Shown: piece by piece, positions 56,397-64,000 of the stretch
Layout of the letters: each line of letters opens with the position of its first letter
Position numbering within the stretch: the stretch's first letter is position 1
From: Pohlia nutans
Lineage: Eukaryota; Streptophyta; Bryopsida; Bryales; Mniaceae
Length of the DNA stretch: 64,000 nucleotides
Reading direction: 5' to 3'
Assembly: GCA_022496805.1 (NCBI GenBank)
Contig: CM040101.1
Location: 8,744,501-8,808,500 of the forward strand
Notes under the pieces: model-generated
The model's input: the letters and a program-made list of their open reading frames with translations, nothing else
What the model was told of the DNA's origin: nothing
The model's database searches: none
Position numbers and translations under genes: made by a program

Positions 56397-57749
56397 AACA
56401 CCCAATTCGCTAATTTTGCACTTGGCCATATAATCATATATTTGGCCCCCAAGCACATTAAAAAAAAAATGTTTGAAAAATTCTCTAAAAAAACAGCCAT
56501 TTTTGTCTTTCTACAATCCCTTACGTTGTAAAAAAATAATTTTTAAATTTATTTTGTATTCTCATCTTTATCTTTTATTTTATCTTTATCTCTATCATTA
56601 TCTTTTCTTTTCTTGTATCTTGTTTTTTTTCTTGTCTTCTTTCTTGTCTTCCACTTGTCTTCCTTCTTCTTTTTCTTCTAGTCTTCTTCTTTTTCTTCTA
56701 GTCTTCCTCTTTTTCTTCTTGTCTTCCTCTTGTTTTCCTTTTTTTTTTCTTCACCTTGCCATTTCTGGAGTTTAACTGTTAAAAAAATTAAAATTAAAAT
56801 TAAAATCAGGGAGCAGCCGATGGCTGAATCCAATACAGGCCCCAAAAAAAACAAAAAATATTATTATTATTATTATTATTATTATTGGCTTCCGCTTTTT
56901 CCGGGCAGAGAGGGTCCGCGCGCGCGGATCCTATTCTAATTTTCAGCTTCCCCCCTTCACTCCCTCCTCTCCCCTATATAAACCTTCCCTCACTCTCCCT
57001 CCCTCACACTCTCCCTCCCTCAAACTCTCATTCCTCCCCTTTTTCTCTCTTGTCTTTCTCCCTCTCTCCTTTCTTCCTTCTCCTCAATATAAAGGAGGAA
57101 GAGGGAGGAAGAGTGAGTGAGGGAGGGTTTATGCAGAATAGAGGGGAAAAAAAAGGAAAGGAGAGGAGGGAGGGAGGGAGGGTTCAAATTAGAGTAGGGT
57201 CCGTGCGCACGGACCCTCTCTACCCGGAAAAAGCGGAAGCCAAAAATAAATAAAATAAAATAAAATAAAAAATAAAAAATAAAATATTATTATTATTATT
57301 ATATTTTTTTTGGGCCTGTATTGGATTCAGCCATCGGCTGCTCCCTGATTTTTAATTTAATTTTAATTTTTTTAACGATTAAACTCCAGAAATAGCAAGG
57401 TGAAGAAAAAAAAAGGAAGACAAGAGGAAGACAAGAAGAAAAAGAGGAAGACTAGAAGAAAAAGAAGAAGACTAGAAGAAAAAGAAGAAGGAAGACAAGT
57501 GGAAGATGAGAAAGAAGACAAGAAAAAAAACAAGATAAAAGAAAAGAAAAGATAAAGATAAAGATAAAATAAAAGATAAAGATGCGAATACAAAATAAAT
57601 TTAAAAATTATTTTTTTACAACGTAAGGGATTGTAGAAAGACAAAAATCGCTGTTTTTTAAAGAATTTTTCAAACAAATTTTTTTAAAGCCAAATTTGCT
57701 CATGGAATGAGTGCACTTGGCCAAGTGCAAAATTAGGGAATCGGGTGTT
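56397..57749. mobile_element. Foldback element, about 1.35 kb, arms of about 600 bp
   Basis: The outer ends are AACACCCAATTCGCTAATTT (56,397) and its inverted copy ending GGGTGTT (57,749). Symmetry continues inward through the TTTGAAAAATTCT block, a polypyrimidine/polypurine stretch, GGATTCAGCCATCGG-type blocks, (ATT)n and GGCTTCCGCTTTTTCCGG (56,887; inverted at 57,224) to a CT/GA-rich centre near 57,065-57,090. A TATATAA box at 56,975 lies in the centre. The paired frames at 56,473-56,775 (+) and 57,372-57,677 (-) are mirror images caused by the symmetry, not genes. Confidence 0.92.
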
Positions 57750-59166
57750 TACTCCTACTTCACAATTTCTCTCCCGGTTACAATTTTGTCAATTACTAAT
57801 TGAGATTAAGTAAAAATATTATGAATTTTTTTTTGAGATCTTAATGAAGAGTTTAGCCACTTTCTCACCAGATTTCATAATCATATAAATATAACCCTTT
57901 GAGATATGGCCTTTTAAACACTATTGCCATAAATTCAATAGAAGCTCGACATCCTCTGCTTCAACGCTTTATAACCGCCGCTCTACAAATGATAATGCTC
58001 CCAAATTTCTTACATCAATAGTATATGTTGGCCAAACCAATCTCTAAAAAACTCAACTCAAATAGAAACACCAATAGTACACAATCGTTGAAATACTCAA
58101 TATCAAAAATTGTCTTCTTTCATAATATCTGAATTCACTTACAATGAAGTGCATAAAGTGCAACCTCTATCCTCACAAACCATCCAAGACCGCCCACACC
58201 CTCCTAAAGTCCAAGAGAACTAGATTACTATCAAGCCCACCTTTATATACTCTCCAAAAAACCTAACCCTTAGAGGCTAGTCACCGCATAGCCCTAACTT
58301 CTCACCAACTCTACCTACCAACCCTTACATTCAACTAACTAGTACCAGTTTACATCCACACAAGTAACTTGAACAAGAATTGAATAAACACCACCTAAAA
58401 CATCATCTACTACTACGATTCAACTCAAATAAAGATAAATTCCTAGTTTAGATAATAAACGGCCGACATCACGACAACGGGACTGAGAGAGACGGTTTTA
58501 CATTGTTTTTGGAAATGCGAAGTGGCCCGTAGCGCATGGAGGTGGATTATCCATATCTTCAACAAGCTCACTGTTGCTGGAACCGACGTTATGCCTTGGC
58601 GGATCTTTCATTGGAACCAGATCCTTTTTAGTGGACGGATCCCACGTCAATTCTGCATAGCCCTTGGCATTTGGAATGTGCTTAGAGAGGTGGTTATGTA
58701 GATGCATTGGCCCGAGCGTAATGACTTCGTCTTTAACAGCATTCGATGGACCCATCATAAAATTAACCAAAAGATCTAATTGGGTATTGTGGACTACGGT
58801 TGGATGCTTGGGAGAACTTGGTAAAGAATACAAGGCAGACAGTGTTCCTGATCACTCGGTTTAGGAAATGCTAGTGTGACCAAGATGCGATTAGTACCTT
58901 CAACGATAGTTCTCTCAAAACTAACTAGTTGCTTACCAGCCCTGTATCTAATTATTCTCTTACTACATTCTACTGGTACTGGTTCTTTGCGGTGGCAACT
59001 TATTTTGGCCGTTCCTTTGTATTGTATCCTTTTGCAATTGAAAATCTCAATTTTCACATCAAAAAAAAAGAAAAAGAAAAAAACCATTAAAACCATTATA
59101 CAAGCATTAAAAAAATGGAGAATCTAACTAAAATTTAGCCAAAGAAATGAGATTAACTAAATCTTA
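57750..59166. other. Intergenic stretch
   Basis: A minus-strand frame of 111 codons (58,498-58,833) has coding-like composition but no recognised domain. Nothing else supported. Confidence 0.35.
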
Positions 59167-59548
59167 CTCCCTCTGTCCCACAAAATGACTATGATATCTA
59201 TTTAGATTTTGTCCCAAAATAAAACAATGATTTCGAATTGTACTCATTCAACGCCCGCAATTAGATTCACGCATGCTTGACAACTGCTTCAAGGCATTGC
59301 AAACAATCTGGTACCTTAATCCACGCATTTTGATCATGTTGATCATGGATTGTTGTCATGAATTTTGGTCATCTATACACTTTTTGGCAGTGAAAATACT
59401 CCCTCTGTACTTAATCTATGATTTGCATCACAATCAACATACTCCCTGTGTAATCATGGGATTAAGCTTAATCCATGAATTTCAGTGAAAACAACACTTA
59501 ATCCATGGATCTCGGTGAAAGCAAGGTCATTTTGCGGGACAGAGGGAG
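59167..59548. mobile_element. Stowaway-like MITE, 382 bp
   Basis: TIR CTCCCTCTGTCCCACAAAAT and its complement, flanked by TA at 59,165-59,166 and 59,549-59,550. Two further CTCCCT(C)TGT starts inside (about 59,400 and 59,441) suggest a nested or chimeric copy. Confidence 0.85.
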
Positions 59549-59562
59549 TATCGTAGACACGC

Positions 59563-59608
59563 CACTTACCGTGCTGTGTCACTTACCGTGCTGTGTCACT
59601 TACCGTGC
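59563..59608. repeat. 17-bp tandem repeat, 2.7 copies
   Basis: Unit CACTTACCGTGCTGTGT at 59,563, 59,580 and (partial) 59,597. Confidence 0.9.
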
Positions 59609-60776
59609 ACCTCACTGTGCAAGGGGCAAGTTCCATGCACCTGATCATGCAAAGGGTGAGTTCCGGGGTCTCTTCCCCCAACAGAAAATAAAATAAAAAT
59701 AATTCCACCAACATGGTAACTTGATCGTTGAATTCAAAGAATTTTGTGAAATTTGGGATTCAAGCGAATTGTTGACTCTGACATGAAGAGAAAGAAAAAA
59801 TTGAGAGCAACCAGTCAAGAAACCGGCTACATTTGTTAGTCCTTTTTAGTCCTTTGGTGCACGGTTAGTGACTTAGTGGGGTCAATTATCATTGTGTAAA
59901 CAATTGTGGACAAAATTGTACAAAGATCACAACTCTTCAAAGAAAAATTACATTTGACTTTTCATCAATAATATTAAGCGAGTCATTAGTTTTTTTTAAA
60001 CATCAAAATTGAAAATTTATGGACCCACCTGAAGAAATATGAAGACAAACCCAAATGTGCACGGTTAGTAGCCTGCCTACGATAGTAATTTTCAGTATAG
60101 ACTACACACTGTAACACTGCAGAAACTTTGCACACTGTGCTCGAAATTAACGGTGGACTCCGTCACCAGTGATCAGCCTACACAAGTCACGGAACCACAT
60201 GACAGAAATCATCAAGAACCCACGAAATCTCAGTTCCAAGAATGGCAATGGCTTTCGACGCAATGACAGAATACACTTCCTCCATCGAACGACTATTCGG
60301 TGACAACAACTCGCACCGGTACGTAACTTCCATCGACAGCTCTTTCGGCGCGCGGGATACATCTAAGCCTTCTCCACCGCACAGTAATTGCGGCGCCTCA
60401 AGTTATGTAATGCCGCGGGCGCGCGCGGAGCCTGTCCGTCGCCCGCAAAACGGTGGACGTGCAGAACTGCAGATCGCGTAACTTTGCTCTCAAGCCAAAA
60501 CCGGCACAAATCAACGACTTTAATCGAATTAACAAAGAAGAAGCAGGCTATAACGGAGGATCGATTCATTTGGCCCGCAAATTTCGCAATGTTCACGCTT
60601 AGTTTGAATTTCCAAGAGGCCGGCCGACTCGCTCCTACAAAAACCTCGCCAGCATTTGCCATTCTACCTCAAGCTTCTTGCCATCGTCCCCGTGCTCTCA
60701 TCACATTGTCGACCCAATTTGTGATCCCTCCCGGAAACGTACAGCTTCCAGCTTCCGCATCATACATCCCGGTGGA
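59609..60776 (+). promoter_or_regulatory. Upstream region of the small secreted-protein gene
   Basis: AT-rich to about 60,150, then increasingly GC-rich. An open frame from an ATG at 60,242 (79 codons) could be an upstream ORF or a chance product of GC content. No clear TATA box. Confidence 0.3.
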
Positions 60777-61208
60777 ATGGCCGCCTCCACAGCCACGGCG
60801 AACAGAGCCGGAGCGAGACTGAACCGCGCGGCCGTGGTGGCCATGGCCGTTCTGATGGCGGCCTCCATGCTCATGGCCGGAGCGGACGCGGGCAGACCGT
60901 GGAATGACAAGCACCATCTCCGTGGCCACGTCCACCACGGTGCGCACAGCCCTCCGGCACCGCCAGGCTTCGACCATGGCCAGCCCATGGCCGCTCCATT
61001 CCCTCCTCACCTCGGCGACCAGCCCATGGCCGCCCCCCCTCCGCCATACTTCGGTGACGGACCTGCTGCGTCCCCGTTTACACAGAGCCTCTCCGGGCGC
61101 GGGTACGAAGGCCCGGAAGCCGCTCCAGGTCCGTCGTTCGCCGCGGGCTCTCCATTTCCGTGCGGCGAGGCCCCGGAAGCCGCGCCTTCTCTGGAGTCTG
61201 GATTCTAA
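60777..61208 (+). CDS. Small secreted Pro/Ala-rich protein, 143 aa
   Basis: The ATG at 60,777 (ggaATGg) is the first in frame. Residues 1-38 form a signal peptide (Arg-containing start, hydrophobic about 19-34, cleavage likely after ADA). The mature part is rich in Pro, Ala, Gly and His. It carries a repeated motif QPMAAPFPPHLGD / QPMAAPPPPYFGD (about 69-94), then two PEAAP motifs (113-117 and 133-137). One Cys (129) and no transmembrane tail are seen. The composition suits a cell-wall or arabinogalactan-type peptide, but no family is identified. Unlike its AT-rich surroundings it is strongly GC-rich, as is the LRR gene. The long minus-strand frames across it are shadows of GC content. Confidence 0.65.
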   Translation: MAASTATANRAGARLNRAAVVAMAVLMAASMLMAGADAGRPWNDKHHLRGHVHHGAHSPPAPPGFDHGQPMAAPFPPHLGDQPMAAPPPPYFGDGPAASPFTQSLSGRGYEGPEAAPGPSFAAGSPFPCGEAPEAAPSLESGF

Positions 61209-62114
61209 GGGACCCGGTACCTTGGACTGCCTGCCGAAGTCCTCATGTTCTCAGCTCGTATACACATATGATATATATACAGCTCATGTCTAGCTAGGAT
61301 CATGTTCTAATTACTTTCTCAGTCGGGACATGGCAGTTCGCCCGGATTGGATCTTCGACCAGAAATGAATGAGTTGTGAGATCCTCCAGTCCAGAGGTGG
61401 AGCGCCAGTTTTATTTACCTTATTAGAAGCCGGTGGGCAGCACCTTGTGATGAAGGTCTGCTTTGGGCAGACGATGGAGTGATTATAAAAGAGTATTCAA
61501 GATCTGGAACGGAACTCAAGCTGGACTAATCATGTTAGCACTATACAGTAGAAGCTGAGATGGTGCATACAGTAGGTAGAGCCAGAAGAGCAAGGCGTAC
61601 TAGGGGCCACACGTACTAGTGAGAATCGACCGTATCGGTTGCATATGCATGCATGCCCGTCTGGTGTGGTGTTGTGATGTTCATGTTCGCTTGAAATCTG
61701 AATATAATTGATCAATATGTCTTGGCATCTACTTACTGACCGGTATCATAAACCCTGAATTTGTAGAATTTCTCCAGCCTGGGTTGTATGGATATTGTTC
61801 TCTTCCTGTACAGTACGTCAATATGGTGCCTCTGCGATGAGGGTGGGCGTGTGATTGGAATAAACTGCTGGCTCACGTTGGTTGCATTTGAATCTGAGTG
61901 GATCTTGACACTGGGACTGCTAGCCCGGTGGAAAGTGGAAATTGTGTTTAACAACCGTGGCTACACTCGACCTTCACTCTATTTAACTGTGTCATCTGTG
62001 ATTTGATGGAATGTCACATTTGTACGTGTATGATAGCGTAAATGAGTAAATGTTCATGTTAGATCTGTACCTTGGGACCACCTTCATGATTAAAACCTTT
62101 TTATCAGTGAATAG
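61209..62114. other. Downstream region of the secreted-protein gene
   Basis: Presumed 3' untranslated DNA and spacer; no second gene seen. Confidence 0.4.
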
Positions 62115-62400
62115 CTCTAGTAGGAAGACCATCGCTTCTCACTACCAGAATGGGGGTGCCTGACGTTTCTCACTGTACAGTGCTCTGACCCAACAATAAG
62201 AGGGACCATTATGAACACTACAAGAAGCTGTTGTAACCGAGCTTGTCTGACATTTTCTCTTAGCCAATAGGAGACCCGCATTGATAGCATTTGGTGGGCT
62301 TGTCCACTGTCTCCATCCCTTGTCTAATTGTATCGCACAATTTCCCTACAATTCCGACAAGGTATAGTCACTATGGTGCTATGCCGGAGCTATGAAGTTC
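62115..62400 (+). mobile_element. CACTA fragment related to 20,079-21,047
   Basis: CTAGTAGGAAGACCATCGCT and following sequence match the right third of the 20-21 kb CACTA element in inverse orientation (CTTAGCCAAT, CCGACAAGGT blocks). The far end is missing. Confidence 0.75.
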
Positions 62401-63169
62401 TCAATGGGTTCTGTGAAGCCCAAAGAAATTTCAATAAGTTCATTGCAATTTCAAGGCTAGGTCGGTGGCTTTCGGAGCTCAAGAAGGTCAATAGCTAGCA
62501 GTTGGAAGCTCTCCAGTTCGATCATCTTTGTCGTCACATGTTGTTCGTCGTCACATGTTGTAGTGGTCGTGAGTCTGTGTATGACGGGCATTCAGGTGTG
62601 AGGATTCCTCACAAAGGGCACCAAATTCTTTTTCAATGTACCTCACTTGCTCCCGTGCAGAATGGCCTGCACAGGGCCTTCTCTAGCGTTCAAATCGGCC
62701 AAATCAGCCACCGAGGTTCCGAACGTGAAGTGAGCATTCAAAGCCAGGAACTGTATCAAGCATTAAGAAGAATGAAGAGGAGAGTCGTGCCTGAAACCAC
62801 TGATCGAAAGACAATGTGAAAACTGTTAGTAGTTCCTGGATGAGTGGGGATGCTGCCGGCGCAAGAGAATTGGGCATAAGAACCATATGGATTGGTGGGC
62901 TTACTGGAGAACAGTACATAGGATAGCGTTGATGACACGTGGTTTATGGGCTGTGATATTAATTGGGTGCGATCGGTGTTCAGACGTGGGTACCAATCAG
63001 GGTTTTTCTTGCACTGTAGCAGTGCTCCATGCTAAAAGGTACCCCGACTAAAATCAGGGTGATCTGAAGGTACCCCGACTAAAACCCCCCTCCACGTTAG
63101 GCCCCATGCAAACACTGTTCATCCGTAGGCCCCATTTTCTGAAATTTCCATTTTGGGCACCCTAGGGTC
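62401..63169. other. Spacer with a short direct repeat
   Basis: GGTACCCCGACTAAAA occurs at 63,038-63,053 and 63,069-63,084. An open frame at 62,502-62,819 is unrecognised. Confidence 0.35.
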
Positions 63170-63654
63170 TTTTCTGGAATTTTTACTGAATTTTTTATGG
63201 GAACTTAACGTCATGCATGTGTGATCCTTGATTAGAAATGGGATGATTTGTGAAAATTTTATGCCTCATTTCATGCCACATTGTTCTACCAATTTTTTTT
63301 TTGAAGATTTCAGTGTAAAAGTGCTCTTGAAAAAGTCAACTCATAAAATCAAGCAACCAAAAAAATCTCCAAAAATCACTACACTTAGAGTATTACATTT
63401 CAACTCATCACATTTTTAGATTGTCAATATCTTATTTGTAATCAAATTACAAAAGAATTTTGAATTTTGAGTTTCAAATTATATACAAAAATATTGGTGA
63501 TAGGAATCGTAGATCTAACTGTATGGATAGAGTCTAAAATTCATAATGTACAACTTTTATTCATACATCAAGTTCCAAATATCCCTCTTGGTTGTATTTT
63601 ATAATGCATCTTTGAAAACTACTAAATCTGGGGAAGGTGAGGACGTTTAGGGGG
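63170..63654. mobile_element. TTAA-family MITE, left-truncated
   Basis: Shares the core of the 6,613, 9,062 and 18,512 copies from about 63,190 and ends GGACGTTTAGGGG before TTAA (63,655-63,658). The left end with its hairpin is absent. Confidence 0.8.
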
Positions 63655-63658
63655 TTAA

Positions 63659-64000
63659 TGCCCACTACCTTTCTTTCACGCACTGTGCTCATCACCTTGA
63701 ACCTCCACCTGTTCACTTAGCTACTGATGAAGTATTGTTGGGTGTGGATCCACACCATCTACTGTAGAGCCAAGGCAGAGATAGTGCATGCTACTAAATG
63801 TTATGTCACGACCTCGTTGTCACAAAACAATCACGTTTTCATCCTGTCATCCTGAATGCTTTTCATCCAGTTCTGTAAGACTTCAACCGGCTATCTGGTT
63901 CATGTTGGAATGTTGCAGTGCAACATGTTTGTGCTAGTAAACTATATTCTCGAAAGATGTTTTGGCCTTGCAAAATTAGTAGATCTTGCAAGATACGATC
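63659..64000. other. Terminal unassigned stretch
   Basis: No gene or element recognised. Confidence 0.4.

Noticed and set aside
56473..57677. Two similar hydrophobic ORFs on opposite strands
   Set aside because: Mirror images produced by the foldback's symmetry and its CT-rich tracts.
60669..61010. Minus-strand frames over the small secreted-protein gene
   Set aside because: No domain or signal peptide; explained by high GC content of the plus-strand CDS.
1..64000. tRNA, rRNA, riboswitch or CRISPR loci
   Set aside because: No cloverleaf with A/B boxes, rRNA-like block or spaced direct repeats was recognised by eye; a tRNAscan-SE or Rfam run would be decisive.

Overview
This is nuclear DNA of a land plant. 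The evidence is a plant-type mitochondrial proline dehydrogenase gene with GT-AG introns, an LRR receptor-like protein gene, an F-box gene, and plant transposons (Ty1/copia, CACTA, Stowaway, Tourist/Harbinger and MULE types). I cannot fix the species. Few genes, a very AT-rich intergenic space, SWIM-type MULE relics and strong GC islands over two secreted-protein genes would suit a seed-free plant, but that is inference.

Layout: 0-11 kb is a field of short TIR elements. Most belong to one family flanked by TTAA with ends CCCCTAA...TTAGGGG, several sharing target sites end to end, plus a Stowaway MITE and an (AT)43 microsatellite. From 12.4 to 14.5 kb lies a two-exon gene for a secreted, Ala/Pro-rich LRR protein with one C-terminal membrane span. 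A 9.5-kb decayed Ty1/copia element (16,355-25,883, minus strand, intact ATGAT target duplication, LTRs, PBS and gag-pol relics) follows. At least seven other elements are nested in it.

From 26 to 37 kb is the most gene-like part: a candidate exon, an intron-poor F-box gene (minus), Tourist, Stowaway and CACTA MITEs, and the proline dehydrogenase gene (minus), whose upstream DNA is a diverged repeat array. From 38 to 44 kb is AT-rich DNA with an unidentified coding relic. A 2.3-kb CACTA element with an AAC duplication (44.3-46.5 kb) is followed by a MULE/SWIM transposase relic (46.6-49.1 kb).

From 50 to 60 kb there are two large foldback structures (53.1-55.5 kb, itself interrupted by two other elements, and 56.4-57.75 kb) and another Stowaway. 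At 60.8-61.2 kb is a small GC-rich gene for a secreted Pro/Ala-rich protein. The window closes with a CACTA fragment and a further TTAA element.

The genes do not form a pathway; they are islands in a transposon matrix. The strongest candidate for something little described is the TTAA family. One copy sits in the copia reverse transcriptase, and collapsing it to a single TTAA rejoins the reading frame, so its target duplication is TTAA, as in piggyBac-type transposition. Five copies also carry a subterminal hairpin whose stem sequence changes while its pairing is kept.
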